A stretch of 64,000 bases of DNA from Anaerolineae bacterium (GCA_016783145.1 JADHXD010000003.1:1-64000), one strand, 5' to 3'; positions 19,478-29,198 are shown, counted from the stretch's first letter. Program-made: numbers and translations. The notes: generated by a model not told the origin, from the sequence alone.

Positions 19478-20361
19478 CGGCTACCCTCCTGCACCAACAC
19501 CGCCTTGCACGCGGCACGCATCACGTCCTCCGGAGGCCACTGCCCGGTCCACATCTGGAATGAGAGCGCGCCCTGGCCGAGCAGCATCCCCAACCCATCG
19601 ATGGGCCACGCCCCTGCTGCCCGTGCCTGCCGCAGCAGCTTTGTCTCCAGTGGGCGGTACACCATGTCACAGACGGCGAGATGAGAGGGTAGGCAACGGT
19701 CGTCAGGCCAGATCGAGACCCCATCGTGGGGCCACATGCCGCGGGTGGTGGCGTTGACCAACAGGTCTGCCTCGTTGGCACACCGTTCCAGCACATCGGC
19801 GGTGAGCGCGCCCGATCGCAGCGCCGTGCCTGGCGCATGGGTCGATAGATCGTCCACCAACGCCGCTGCCCGTCCTGGCGTGCGATTCAGGACGACCACC
19901 TCTGCCGCGCCCGCGCCGCACAGCCCATAGACCGCGCCCCGCGCCCCGCCGCCCGCGCCGACGACCAGCACGCGCCGGCCCTGCGGGTCGAATCCGCCAC
20001 CCCGCAAGGCATGAACGAACCCCTGCACATCGGTGTTTTCGCCGTGGACCGTGCACCGCCCGCCCTCTTCCCTGTGGATGACCAGCGTATTCACCGCCCC
20101 GAACCGCCTCACGCGGGACGGGACCTCGTCCAGGGAAGGGATCACAGCCTCCTTGTGAGGGACGGTGACGTTCGAGCCACGGAATCCCAATGCTTTCAGA
20201 CCTTCGATCGCTACACTCAGTTGCGAGGGATGCACGGGCAGGGCAACGTAGCGCCAGTTGAGACCCAAGGCATCAAAGGCAGCGTTGTGCATCACCGGCG
20301 ACAGGCTGTGCGCGATCGGCCAACCCATCACGCCGACCAGTTGCGTCTGTCCATCGAACAT
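19474..20361 (-). CDS. aroE: Shikimate dehydrogenase
   Basis: 'GVMGWPIAHSLSPVMHNAAFDALGL', 'GSNVTVPHKEAVIP', 'VVGAGGGARGAVYGL'; 4-bp overlap with aroC. Confidence 0.96.
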   Translation of the reverse strand: MFDGQTQLVGVMGWPIAHSLSPVMHNAAFDALGLNWRYVALPVHPSQLSVAIEGLKALGFRGSNVTVPHKEAVIPSLDEVPSRVRRFGAVNTLVIHREEGGRCTVHGENTDVQGFVHALRGGGFDPQGRRVLVVGAGGGARGAVYGLCGAGAAEVVVLNRTPGRAAALVDDLSTHAPGTALRSGALTADVLERCANEADLLVNATTRGMWPHDGVSIWPDDRCLPSHLAVCDMVYRPLETKLLRQARAAGAWPIDGLGMLLGQGALSFQMWTGQWPPEDVMRAACKAVLVQEGSR

Positions 20362-20370
20362 CTCGTCCCC

Positions 20371-21591
20371 CTACCAGGCAGCGAGACGCACGAACCTGCG
20401 CCTGCCTACCTGCACGACCCGCTCCCCCTCGATGCGCACCTCCTGCTCGACGCTGCTCACCCGCTCGCCATCGAGCCGCACGCCGCCCTGAGCGATCAGC
20501 CGCCGGGCCTGGCTCCGGGACCGGACCAGGCCCGCCTCCTCGAGGAGGTCCACGATGTTGAGCGCCGGCGCGCTGGGCCGGTGGAGGGGGATGTCCTCGG
20601 GCAGGTCTCCTCTTTGAAACACCGTTCGAAAGTGGGCCTGGGCCTCCTCCGCAGCGTCCCTTTCGTGGAAAATGGACACGATCTCGCGCGCCAACCCCAT
20701 CTTGGCGTCCATCGGGTGCAGCGTGCCTTCCGACAGGTCCCGTTCTATGGCATCCACCTCTTCCGGACTGAAGCGAGTGACCAGCGTGTAGTAGTTGAGC
20801 ATCGCGTGGTCGGGAATGCTCATCACCTTGCCATACATCTCTTGGGGAGGCTCGTCGATCCCGATGTAATTCCCGGTCGTCTTGGACATGCGCAGGCTGC
20901 CGTCAGTGCCGACCAGGATCGGAAGGGTGAGCACCCCCTGGGGGCGCTGGCCCCGGGCCTCCTGCAGCTTGCGCCCGACCAGCAGGTTAAAGAGCTGCTC
21001 CGTGCCTCCCACCTGCACGTCTGTGGCCATCGCCAGCGCGTCGTATCCCTGCATCAGAGCATACAGGAATTCGTGCACCCAGATCGGCTCCTCCTTTTCG
21101 TAGCGCCTGGCGAACCGGTCGCGAGCCAGGAACTGCTGCACGGTAAAGTGAGAGGCCAACCCGATCAGATCGGTGAGGGAAAGCTTGCCCAGCCAGTCGG
21201 CATTGTAGCGGACGCGGGTCTTGGCCCTGTCGAGGATTTTGAAGGCCTGGTCAGCGTAGGTAACGGCCTTCTCGGCGACTTGATCCGCCGTCTGCTGCTT
21301 GCGCACGTCATCCCGGTCGCTGGGATCGCCAATCAAGGCAGTGAAACTCCCGATCAGGAAGGTCACCTCGTGGCCCAATTCCTGGAACTGGCGCAGCTTG
21401 TTCATCGTGACCGTGTGGCCCAGGTGGAGATCGGGTGCCGTCGGATCGTAGCCGCAGTAGACGCGCAGAGGGCGCCCCTCGGACAGCCGCTCGCGCAGTT
21501 CAGCGGCCATCACCTCCACGATTTGCGCATCGCCAAACTCGATCCCCTGCATCAGGATCGCCATCTGTTCGTCTACGGACACCATGTCCAC
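20371..21591 (-). CDS. tyrS: Tyrosyl-tRNA synthetase
   Basis: 'VYCGYDPTAPDLHLGHTVTMNKLRQFQELGHEVTFLIGSFTALIGDPS', 'LRMSKTTGNYIGI', C-terminal S4-like 'RRLIAQGGVRLDGE'. Confidence 0.96.
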   Translation of the reverse strand: MDMVSVDEQMAILMQGIEFGDAQIVEVMAAELRERLSEGRPLRVYCGYDPTAPDLHLGHTVTMNKLRQFQELGHEVTFLIGSFTALIGDPSDRDDVRKQQTADQVAEKAVTYADQAFKILDRAKTRVRYNADWLGKLSLTDLIGLASHFTVQQFLARDRFARRYEKEEPIWVHEFLYALMQGYDALAMATDVQVGGTEQLFNLLVGRKLQEARGQRPQGVLTLPILVGTDGSLRMSKTTGNYIGIDEPPQEMYGKVMSIPDHAMLNYYTLVTRFSPEEVDAIERDLSEGTLHPMDAKMGLAREIVSIFHERDAAEEAQAHFRTVFQRGDLPEDIPLHRPSAPALNIVDLLEEAGLVRSRSQARRLIAQGGVRLDGERVSSVEQEVRIEGERVVQVGRRRFVRLAAW

Positions 21592-21663
21592 ACCTCTTTC
21601 TGACTCTGCTGAGAAGTGTCGCCTTTGGAAAGGCGACCTACATATAGTCCGAGTACGTCCTCG

Positions 21664-22959
21664 CTATGCCATCCCTCTCGAACTCAGGGAGCGCAGCAGC
21701 TCCTCAAACCCAGGGAACGAATCCGCGATACAGTCTGCATCCCGCACGACGACCTCTGCGTCGGCCACCAGGCCGGCAACAGCCAGGGCCATAGCCAGGC
21801 GGTGATCGCCGAGGCTGTCCACCGTGGCTGCATGCAGTGGAGTCGGCCCGGAAACCACAAAGCCGTCTGGCTGCGGCTCGATCTGAGCGCCCATCCTGCG
21901 CAGCGCGATGACGATCGCCGCAATGCGATCCGTTTCCTTGACTCGCAGCTCACCCGCATCCCGCACCACCGTCTTTCCCTGGGCCTGGGTCGCGGCGACC
22001 GCCAGCACCGGGAACTCGTCGATCATACGCACCACCCTATCGCCGCCGATCTCTACTCCCGCCAGCTCCGATGCCCACACCGTCAGGTCAGCCACTGATT
22101 CGCCCCCCTGCTGTTGTTCGTTCTCGACGGTGATGGACGCTCCCATGGACCTCAACACGTCCAGGAGCCCGGTGCGCGTCGGGTTGATGCCCACGCCCTC
22201 GACCGTCACCTGCGAGCCGGCGACCAGCAGCCCGGCGACCAGCAGGAACGCCGCCGACGAGACGTCGCCGGGAACGCGCAACGAGAGAGGGTGCAGAGAT
22301 GAGGCCGGGGCGACGGTGACGTCGAGACCCCGCACGTCGATCGCGGCGCCCATGGCCGCCAGCAAGCGCTCGGTGTGATCTCGGGCCGGACCGCATTGGC
22401 GTACGGTGGTGGGGCCGTCTGCGTACAGCCCGGCCAGCAGGAGCGCGCTCTTGACCTGCGCGCTGGCCACGTCGAGGGAGTGGTCGGTGCCGCGCAGCGC
22501 ACGCCCGCGGATGACCAGAGGGGCGTGACCGTCGGTGTCCTCGATCTCTGCGCCCATCTGGCGCAGCGGCTCGGTGATGCGCCGCATCGGACGACGCAGC
22601 AACTGGGAGTCTCCGGTCAGCGTGCAGCCAAACGCCTGTCCCGCCAGGATGCCCGCCAGGAGGCGCATCGTCGTGCCAGAACGCACGCAGTCCAGTGGGG
22701 CGGATGGGGCACGCAGGCCGCGCATCCCGCGCCCGTGGACAGTGAGAGTGGTCGCGTCGTGCATCTCGATCTGCACGCCCAGCGCACGGAGGCAGGCCAG
22801 GGTCGCCAGGCAATCGCCGGACGGCAGGAATCCGCTGACCTGGCTCGTTCCATCTGCCAGGCTGCCCAGCATCAAGGCGCGGTGAGAGATAGACTTGTCG
22901 CCTGGCACGCACACACGGCCGTGCAGGCCCCCGGACGGTCGAACCGCCCACTCTGTCAT
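21664..22959 (-). CDS. aroA: 3-phosphoshikimate 1-carboxyvinyltransferase
   Basis: 'VPGDKSISHRALMLGSLADG', 'LDCVRSGTTMRLLAGILAG', 'VKETDRIAAI', 'DHRLAMALAVAGL'. Confidence 0.97.
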   Translation of the reverse strand: MTEWAVRPSGGLHGRVCVPGDKSISHRALMLGSLADGTSQVSGFLPSGDCLATLACLRALGVQIEMHDATTLTVHGRGMRGLRAPSAPLDCVRSGTTMRLLAGILAGQAFGCTLTGDSQLLRRPMRRITEPLRQMGAEIEDTDGHAPLVIRGRALRGTDHSLDVASAQVKSALLLAGLYADGPTTVRQCGPARDHTERLLAAMGAAIDVRGLDVTVAPASSLHPLSLRVPGDVSSAAFLLVAGLLVAGSQVTVEGVGINPTRTGLLDVLRSMGASITVENEQQQGGESVADLTVWASELAGVEIGGDRVVRMIDEFPVLAVAATQAQGKTVVRDAGELRVKETDRIAAIVIALRRMGAQIEPQPDGFVVSGPTPLHAATVDSLGDHRLAMALAVAGLVADAEVVVRDADCIADSFPGFEELLRSLSSRGMA

Positions 22960-23858
22960 GGGAACATCTCCTTGCGCATCTCTCGGATCGCGCTCAGCCT
23001 CGCCCGCAAGGCCTCCTCGTCCCCGGACTCGAGGAGGCGGCTCAGGTCACGCATCTGCGCGATGCAGACCTCCATAGCCTTGATCACCTTTTCCTGGTTG
23101 GTCAGCAAGATATCGGTCATCATAGTCACATCGCTGCCGGAGACCCGCGACGTATCCCGGTACCCACCGGCTACGATCTTCCAAACCAGGGGATCCGCAG
23201 AGGTCGTGGCATCGGCGGCGCTGACCAGCGCGCATGCCAGCATGTAGGGCAGGTGGCTGACGGTCGCCACCAGGTAGTCCTGGCGAGAGGCCTCAATCAC
23301 CAGTGGGTTCGCGCCCACCGCGCGGACCAGGGCAGAGCCCAGAGTGAAAGCTGCTTCCGAGGTTCTCGGCAGGGGGCTGAGGATGAAGGTCGCCCCGTGA
23401 TAGATCGCCGGGTCGGCGGCTTCGATCCCCGATAGTTCCTTGCCACACATCGGATGGCCCCCGAGAGGCTGGACGTGCGGCGGCAGATCGGCCATCGCCG
23501 CGACGATCTGCGCCTTGGTGCTGCCCAGGTCCAAGAGCAGGCAACCATCGGGCAGCAAGGCGCCGATCTCGGCCAACTGGGCCAGGATCACGCGCACCGG
23601 CGTCGCCAGGATGACGATGTCGGATCGAGAGACGCCGCTCGCCAGATCGGTTGTCGCCTCATCTACAAGGCCGCGCGCCAGGGCAATCTCTGCCGTCTCG
23701 GCACGCCGCGCCACGCCGACCACGGTCCGGCAGCGTTCACGCAGTCCGCCGGCCAGGGAGGCGCCCATTAGTCCCAACCCGACGACGGTCACACGAGCGC
23801 CAGCCAGACGCTCCCAGGCCGCCGGGCGAAAGTGAGGTTCCCCGGTCTGCCAGCTCAT
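22956..23858 (-). CDS. tyrA: Prephenate dehydrogenase
   Basis: '[17 protein letters not shown]', '[21 protein letters not shown]', '[29 protein letters not shown]'; 4-bp overlaps with both neighbours. Confidence 0.93.
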   Translation of the reverse strand: MSWQTGEPHFRPAAWERLAGARVTVVGLGLMGASLAGGLRERCRTVVGVARRAETAEIALARGLVDEATTDLASGVSRSDIVILATPVRVILAQLAEIGALLPDGCLLLDLGSTKAQIVAAMADLPPHVQPLGGHPMCGKELSGIEAADPAIYHGATFILSPLPRTSEAAFTLGSALVRAVGANPLVIEASRQDYLVATVSHLPYMLACALVSAADATTSADPLVWKIVAGGYRDTSRVSGSDVTMMTDILLTNQEKVIKAMEVCIAQMRDLSRLLESGDEEALRARLSAIREMRKEMFP

Positions 23859-24868
23859 ATGGACCTGCCCACCGCACCCGCCACGGCGCGCAGTTCGCCC
23901 ATCAGCCGGGCAAAACGCTCCAGCTTGAGAGACTGCACGCCATCGGACAGGGCCTCTTCAGGATTGGGATGGACCTCGATCATCAGGCCGTCTGCCCCGG
24001 CAGCCAGCGCCGCCCTGGCGATTGGACCGACGAGGCTCCACTTTCCGGTACCGTGGCTGGGATCGACGAACACCGGCAGGTGGGTCAACTCCTGGAGCAT
24101 AGGCACGGCATTGATGTCCAGCGTATTGCGCGTGTAGGGCTCAAAGGTGCGGATGCCTCGCTCGCAGAGGATCAAGCGGTCGTTGCCGTGAGAGAGGATG
24201 TACTCGGCGGACATGAGCAGCTCTTTCATCGTGCACATCATGCCGCGCTTGAGGATCACCGGTTTGTGTGCTTCGCCGACGGCGTGCAGCAGGGCATAGT
24301 TCTGCATGTTGCGCGCTCCGACCTGCAGGATGTCTGCATAGGTCGAGACCAGAGGTACGGTTTCGGGAGAGATCACCTCGGTGACGACCAGCAGGCCCGT
24401 CGCCTCCCGGGCCTCAGCGAGGAGCTTGAGTCCTTCGAACCCCAGTCCCTGAAAGCTGTACGGCGAGGTCCGCGGCTTGAACGCCCCTCCGCGCAGGACC
24501 GTCGCTCCCGCTTCTTTGACAGCATAGGCTGTCTCCAGGAGCTGCTCGCGGTTTTCCACGGCGCACGGCCCGGCGATGATCACCACTCGCTTCCCGCCGG
24601 CCTTGATGCCATTGAGGGCAACCAATGTGTCTTGCGGACGAAAGTCGCGGCTGGCCAACTTGAACGGGCTGACGATGGGCACGATCTGCTCGACCCCCTC
24701 GATCCGCCCAAACTGCTCCTCATCCAACGGCCGGCCTTCTCCCAGCACACCGATGACCGTCCGTTCTTCCCCCTCTGAGAGGTGCACCTGCCGCCCCAAC
24801 TGCTCAACGCGAGCGATCACGTGTGAGATCTGGCGGGAGGTTGCCCCTTTCTGCATGACAATGATCAT
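23855..24868 (-). CDS. aroF: 3-deoxy-7-phosphoheptulonate synthase (AroF/KDO8P-like, with N-terminal ferredoxin-like domain)
   Basis: '[49 protein letters not shown]', '[16 protein letters not shown]'. Start could be ATG 24868 or 24889. Confidence 0.94.
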   Translation of the reverse strand: MIIVMQKGATSRQISHVIARVEQLGRQVHLSEGEERTVIGVLGEGRPLDEEQFGRIEGVEQIVPIVSPFKLASRDFRPQDTLVALNGIKAGGKRVVIIAGPCAVENREQLLETAYAVKEAGATVLRGGAFKPRTSPYSFQGLGFEGLKLLAEAREATGLLVVTEVISPETVPLVSTYADILQVGARNMQNYALLHAVGEAHKPVILKRGMMCTMKELLMSAEYILSHGNDRLILCERGIRTFEPYTRNTLDINAVPMLQELTHLPVFVDPSHGTGKWSLVGPIARAALAAGADGLMIEVHPNPEEALSDGVQSLKLERFARLMGELRAVAGAVGRSI

Positions 24869-24936
24869 ATTGGTTTCCCCTGTTGACATACGAACGCCCT
24901 GTCACGTCCTGGCCAGTGACAGAGGTCCCTTGGCGA

Positions 24937-25938
24937 TCACTCTTCCTCGATCACGGTGTCAAAGAACTTGACGATGTCCATTCGGTCATCGCTGCTGTTG
25001 AACATCATCGCCGAGCGCGGATGCTGGTTCAGGAGGCCCGTGATCATGTAGGGGATGTCAAACCCCCAGTGAAGCTCTGCGCGCAGCGGTTCGATATGCT
25101 CTTGGATGCACTGCAGGATCGGCCTCAGGCGGAATTTGGGATTGTGCAGAAAGCCCAACAGCAGCTCGAGAGGACAGTTGCCCGCCCCACGTCCCAGGCC
25201 GCCGATGCTCGCGTCCAGCATGTTGGCTCCCAGGATGATCGCCTCGATCGTGTTGGCGTAGGCCAACTGCTGGTTGTTGTGGGCGTGCATGCCCACCACC
25301 TTGCCGCGCGGCACAGCGTGTCGCAGGTACTTGCGGGCCAGGTATTGGGTCTGCTCGCTGTAGAAGGCCCCAAAGCTGTCTACCAGGTAGATGGCCTCCG
25401 TCTCCGAGTCCGCCATGATCTCCAGCGCCTCGTCCAGCTCCCACTCCTGGATGGTAGAGATCGCCATCAGGTTGATGCTCGTCTCGTAGCCCTTGTCGTG
25501 AGCGGCCTTGAGCAGGTCCATCGCCGCTGGTATCTGGTGGATGTATGTGGCCACGCGAATCATGTCGAGCACGCTCTGATCGCGAGGCAAGATATCCACG
25601 TGATAGTCGGTGCGCTCAGCGTCCGCCATGACCGAGAGCTTGAGCGACGTATCATTCTCACCGACGATGCGGCGGATGTCCTCTTCATCGCAGAACTTCC
25701 ACCGGCCATACTCTGTCGGAGAAAAGATCCGCTTGGAGGCCTTGTAGCCAAGCTCCATGTAGTCGATGCCCGCATCCACGCAGGCCTGATACACCGCCTT
25801 GACGATTTTGTCGTCAAAGTGATGGTCGCTCATCAACCCGCCATCCCGAATGGTGCAGTCCAAGACCTTGAGTTCCGAGCGGTAGGAAAGCCAGTGTTTG
25901 GCGCGGCTCTCTTTGGCCTCCATCATGTTCATGTTCAT
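24937..25938 (-). CDS. DRE-TIM metallolyase (HMG-CoA lyase / homocitrate synthase / MhpE-like aldolase domain), function unknown
   Basis: 'ELKVLDCTIRDGGLMSDHHFDDKIVKAVYQACVDAGIDYMELGY', 'YLVDSFGAFY', 'VGMHAHNNQQLAYANTIEAIILGANMLDASIGGLGRGAGNCPLE'. Confidence 0.85.
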   Translation of the reverse strand: MNMNMMEAKESRAKHWLSYRSELKVLDCTIRDGGLMSDHHFDDKIVKAVYQACVDAGIDYMELGYKASKRIFSPTEYGRWKFCDEEDIRRIVGENDTSLKLSVMADAERTDYHVDILPRDQSVLDMIRVATYIHQIPAAMDLLKAAHDKGYETSINLMAISTIQEWELDEALEIMADSETEAIYLVDSFGAFYSEQTQYLARKYLRHAVPRGKVVGMHAHNNQQLAYANTIEAIILGANMLDASIGGLGRGAGNCPLELLLGFLHNPKFRLRPILQCIQEHIEPLRAELHWGFDIPYMITGLLNQHPRSAMMFNSSDDRMDIVKFFDTVIEEE

Positions 25939-26002
25939 GTCTCTGTCTCCAATCTCTCTGTCTGCGCGCCTTGCCGGCTGCTTTCGCCCCAGGCGCTCAT
26001 AG

Positions 26003-26839
26003 TCACAATTCCCCGTCAAACGGGGTTGTCGCCGCTGGATAGGAGCCCAGCAGCTTGACGAACGAGGAGCGGCGCAAGAGTCCCATCACCGCCGCCTCAC
26101 ACGCCGTATCCTGCCAATGCCCGTCAAAGTCGAGGTAGAACAGATACTGCCACGGACGATTGCGCCGGGGGCGTGATTCGATCTTGGTCAGGTTGATGTT
26201 GCGCTTGGCGAACTCGCCCAGGCTGTCGTACAGGGCACCCGGATGGTGCCGTGTCGTGAAAATGAGCGAGGTCTTGCTGCGCTGGGCGCGAGGCGGATCG
26301 TCGAGCCCCAGGACAAAGAACCGGGTGTAGTTGAAGGGCAGGTCCTCGATCCCTTCCTCCAGGATTTCCAGGCCGTACAGCTCGGCGGCCAACGCGCTGG
26401 CGATGACACCTACCTCAGGTTCGGGGTTTGCGGCCAAGTCACGGGCACTGCCCGCCGTATCAAACCTGGGCACGGCCTCCAGCCCGCGCCGCGCCAGGTA
26501 GTGCTCGCATTGGGCAAGGGCCTGGGGGTGTGACCTGATCCGCTTCAGATCGCCCAGTTGAGTGCCCGGCAGGGCCATCAGCTTGTGACGCACGCGCAAG
26601 ATCACCTCGGCTCGTACGCGCAGGTCGTGTTCCATCAGCAGTTCGTAGGATTGGACCACCGACCCGGCCACCGAATTCTCGATGGGCAGCATGCCATAGT
26701 CGGCGGTGCCCTCTTCCACCTCCACGAAAATGTCGCCAAACGTCCGGCACGGGTGCGTTTCGACCTCTGGCCCAAAGAACTGCAAGGTGGCTTCCTCGGA
26801 ATAAGCACCGGCAACTCCTTGAAATGAGACACACGGCAT
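26003..26839 (-). CDS. pheA: Prephenate dehydratase with C-terminal ACT domain
   Basis: '[20 protein letters not shown]', '[22 protein letters not shown]', 'NYTRFFVLG', ACT '[41 protein letters not shown]'. Confidence 0.95.
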   Translation of the reverse strand: MPCVSFQGVAGAYSEEATLQFFGPEVETHPCRTFGDIFVEVEEGTADYGMLPIENSVAGSVVQSYELLMEHDLRVRAEVILRVRHKLMALPGTQLGDLKRIRSHPQALAQCEHYLARRGLEAVPRFDTAGSARDLAANPEPEVGVIASALAAELYGLEILEEGIEDLPFNYTRFFVLGLDDPPRAQRSKTSLIFTTRHHPGALYDSLGEFAKRNINLTKIESRPRRNRPWQYLFYLDFDGHWQDTACEAAVMGLLRRSSFVKLLGSYPAATTPFDGEL

Positions 26840-26879
26840 CGTCAGTTTCTCCTTTCTCGCTCGGGCAGCGGGATACCGA

Positions 26880-27257
26880 TCAGATGGAGCGCGCGACCAG
26901 GTCTGGCCGCAGCACACGCGCCTGGTGCAAATAGACGTGATGGATCTCGTCAATCGCCCGGTCCGTATTCCAGTGTATGAGCACACGGATGCAGCGCGGC
27001 AGGCTTTCGGGCACGACCATCTCTTGAAGGCAAAGCAAGGCAGTGTACGTCCAACCCATCTGCCGGGCGGCGGCAGCAGGGCAGACGGCATCGAGATCGG
27101 GCGTCGTGGTAAAGATCACGCTGGCGACGTCCTCTTGGCACACGCCGTTCTCGTCGATGATCGTCTGCAGCAATTCCTGTGTCGCAGAGAGAATGGCTTC
27201 CACATTGTTCTCCGGTACGGTTGTGGCCCCACGGATGCCACGGCAACGGCAACTCAT
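26880..27257 (-). CDS. aroH: Monofunctional chorismate mutase, AroH type
   Basis: '[34 protein letters not shown]', '[23 protein letters not shown]', '[11 protein letters not shown]'. Confidence 0.94.
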   Translation of the reverse strand: MSCRCRGIRGATTVPENNVEAILSATQELLQTIIDENGVCQEDVASVIFTTTPDLDAVCPAAAARQMGWTYTALLCLQEMVVPESLPRCIRVLIHWNTDRAIDEIHHVYLHQARVLRPDLVARSI

Positions 27258-27320
27258 AGATCCATCCTTTTCCTCTCCCTATGGGCGAGGTGCCCCTCGT
27301 CTCGGGATTGGGGTACAAAA

Positions 27321-27355
27321 AAGAGAGCGTGGAGCAGATTGCTCCACGCTCTCTT
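27321..27355 (-). terminator. Rho-independent terminator in the leader of the aromatic operon (attenuator)
   Basis: Minus strand AAGAGAGCGTGGAGC-AATCT-GCTCCACGCTCTCTT then U-tract (TTTTTT including two stem bases): perfect 15-bp stem, ~60 nt upstream of aroH. Confidence 0.9.
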
Positions 27356-27372
27356 GCTGTGTTCAGGTCAGC

Positions 27373-27519
27373 CTAAGCAGTCCCCTTCCACCCGGCGCGA
27401 GGCAATCCGCCCAACCGGCCAAAGTAATAAAAGGGGAACGCAAACACACACGCAGCAGATGCTGGACTGCTGTTGCCCGGGCACACGCTCTGTGACTTGT
27501 GAGAGACTGGAACAGACAT
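27373..27519 (-). CDS. 48-aa leader peptide, Phe/Tyr-rich (attenuation leader)
   Basis: ATG after GGAG; MSVPVSHKSQSVCPGNSSPASAACVFAFPFYYFGRLGGLPRAGWKGTA*. Absent from the ORF track (under 60 aa). Lies between promoter and terminator of the aromatic operon. Confidence 0.8.
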   Translation of the reverse strand: MSVPVSHKSQSVCPGNSSPASAACVFAFPFYYFGRLGGLPRAGWKGTA

Positions 27520-27548
27520 CCTCTTGCTCCGCACGTGTGGATGCCACT

Positions 27549-27577
27549 ATAGTACTGCAAACCAGGGAAAATGTCAA
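27549..27577 (-). promoter_or_regulatory. Sigma70 promoter of the aromatic operon
   Basis: Minus strand TTGACA-17-TACTAT; -35 overlaps the TGA stop of the upstream methyltransferase. Confidence 0.8.
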
Positions 27578-28215
27578 ATCTGGATCGGGGCGCGAATCCC
27601 ACACTGAGCGAGCACATTGATCCACGAGTGCTCTCGACCGGCGAGATCCTCGCTTTCCCAGCAAGAGAGGACCTCAAAGCCAGCGTGCTCTACCAGCCGC
27701 CGGATCTCGACCGGCGCATAGTAGGCAAAGAACCGGCGCCGAACATCTTGGCGCTCTACCCACGTCTCTCCCCACCCCCGCTTGACGGAGAGGTAGACGT
27801 GTCCCGGGCGCACGGTGCGGGCGAGCTCACGGAGCACACCCTCGGCTTCCGCCTTGGGAATATGCAGCAGCGAGGCACTGGCCCAGATGCCCCCAAAGCT
27901 CCCGCTGCGAAAGGGAAGGTCTCGCATATCAGCCCGGATCAGCGGCACCTCGATCCCGCACTTCCGCGCTTCTGCCAGCATCCCCAACGAAAGGTCAACG
28001 CCCACCGCGTCAAAGCCCTGTTCGGTCAACCAGACCAGGTCTTGACCCGGACCACAGCCCACATCGAGCACACGTGCACCCGGATTCAGGCAGCGGACAA
28101 AACGGGCCATCTCTCGGGTCAATCGAACGCCAAACCACCGGGTCGCATAGACTGCGGCCATCGCATCGTAGGCAGCTATCGTGTCCCAAGTGGGACGGTC
28201 CCTCACGGGCCTCAT
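27574..28215 (-). CDS. Class I SAM-dependent methyltransferase
   Basis: 'GARVLDVGCGPGQDLVWLTEQGFDAVGVDLSLGMLAEA', 'FGGIWASASLLHIPKAE'. Confidence 0.88.
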   Translation of the reverse strand: MRPVRDRPTWDTIAAYDAMAAVYATRWFGVRLTREMARFVRCLNPGARVLDVGCGPGQDLVWLTEQGFDAVGVDLSLGMLAEARKCGIEVPLIRADMRDLPFRSGSFGGIWASASLLHIPKAEAEGVLRELARTVRPGHVYLSVKRGWGETWVERQDVRRRFFAYYAPVEIRRLVEHAGFEVLSCWESEDLAGREHSWINVLAQCGIRAPIQI

Positions 28216-29198
28216 ACTTCCATGATGTGCGCCAACGAATAGAGGCGTTCGTCGATCGGGCGCAGGCGGGCCACGGCCTCCTCAAGCGGCGTGTACGCCA
28301 CCTGCCCGCCGAGCAAGCCGACGACGTGCCCGCTCTTGCCTTCGAGCAAGCCTGTCACCGCCGCCGCACCCAGGCGCGTGCCCAGGATCCGGTCGTACGC
28401 CGATGGCGCGCCGCCACGCTGGACGTGTCCCAACACGGTGACCCGCATGTGGAATCCCAGCTCCTCTTTGCGCTCCTCCAGGTACTGGAGTACGGCCTGC
28501 GTGCCCGGCCTGTACCCCTCGGCGACGACGACGATGCCGTGGGTTTTGCCCCGCATATAGGCGTTGGTCAGTGCCTCGGCCACTGCCGCCAGAGGCGTCG
28601 CGACTTCGGGGATCAAGATCATCTCTGCGCCACCGGCGATCCCGCTCATCAGCGCCAGGTAGCCGCAGTCGCGCCCCATCACCTCGATGAGAAAGGCCCT
28701 CTGGTGAGAGGAGGCCGTGTCTTTGATCTTGTCAATGGCATCCAGCACGGTGTTCAGTGCCGTGTCCACGCCCACGGCTATGTCCGTGCCGCCCACATCG
28801 TTGTCGATCGTGCCTGGCACGCCGATCGCTGGATAACCCAGCTTGTGCAAGGCCAGCACGCCGTTCAGCGAACCGTTGCCGCCGATCACCACCAACCCAT
28901 CGACGGAATGTTGGTTGAGGACACGGATGGCCTGGCGCTGGTACCGGAGCCCATCGAACTCGGGCAGTCGCGTCGTGCCCAGGATAGTCCCCCCTTTGCC
29001 GAGGATGCCCCCCACAGACCGGGCGTCAAAGGGAACAAACTCGCCATTGATCAGGCCCGTGTATCCCCGTTTGATCCCCATCACTTCCAGGCCCTTGCTG
29101 ATCGCCGTGCGCGTCACCGCACGAATGCAGGGGTTCAGCCCCGGTCCATCTCCGCCGCTCGTCAATACGCCGATCCGCACAATCTTGGGTACCACCAC
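28212..29198 (-). CDS. pfkA: 6-phosphofructokinase
   Basis: 'IGVLTSGGDGPGLNPCIRA', 'VVIGGNGSLNG', 'VPGTIDNDVGGTDIAVGVDTALN', 'IEVMGRDCGYLAL', 'LGHVQRGGAPSAYDRILGTRLG'. Confidence 0.93.
   Translation of the reverse strand: MVVPKIVRIGVLTSGGDGPGLNPCIRAVTRTAISKGLEVMGIKRGYTGLINGEFVPFDARSVGGILGKGGTILGTTRLPEFDGLRYQRQAIRVLNQHSVDGLVVIGGNGSLNGVLALHKLGYPAIGVPGTIDNDVGGTDIAVGVDTALNTVLDAIDKIKDTASSHQRAFLIEVMGRDCGYLALMSGIAGGAEMILIPEVATPLAAVAEALTNAYMRGKTHGIVVVAEGYRPGTQAVLQYLEERKEELGFHMRVTVLGHVQRGGAPSAYDRILGTRLGAAAVTGLLEGKSGHVVGLLGGQVAYTPLEEAVARLRPIDERLYSLAHIMEV

Noticed and set aside
20011-21603. 530-aa plus-strand ORF across tyrS/aroE
   Set aside because: Antisense shadow ORF; low-complexity composition typical of reverse frames.
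27361-27420. T-box riboswitch upstream of aroH
   Set aside because: Segment GGGTGGAAGGGGACTGC resembles only the first half of the T-box core (GGGTGGNACCGCG) and no specifier-loop architecture was recognised; peptide attenuation fits better.
27363-27677. ORF-track 104-aa and 98-aa minus-strand ORFs in the aromatic leader
   Set aside because: They start upstream of the promoter and lack an SD; the third frame (48-aa leader peptide) has the SD and the Phe/Tyr run.
28860-28910. PFK catalytic motif GGNGS instead of GGDGS
   Set aside because: The variant appears compatible with known PFK subfamilies and the rest of the protein is intact, so not listed as unusual.
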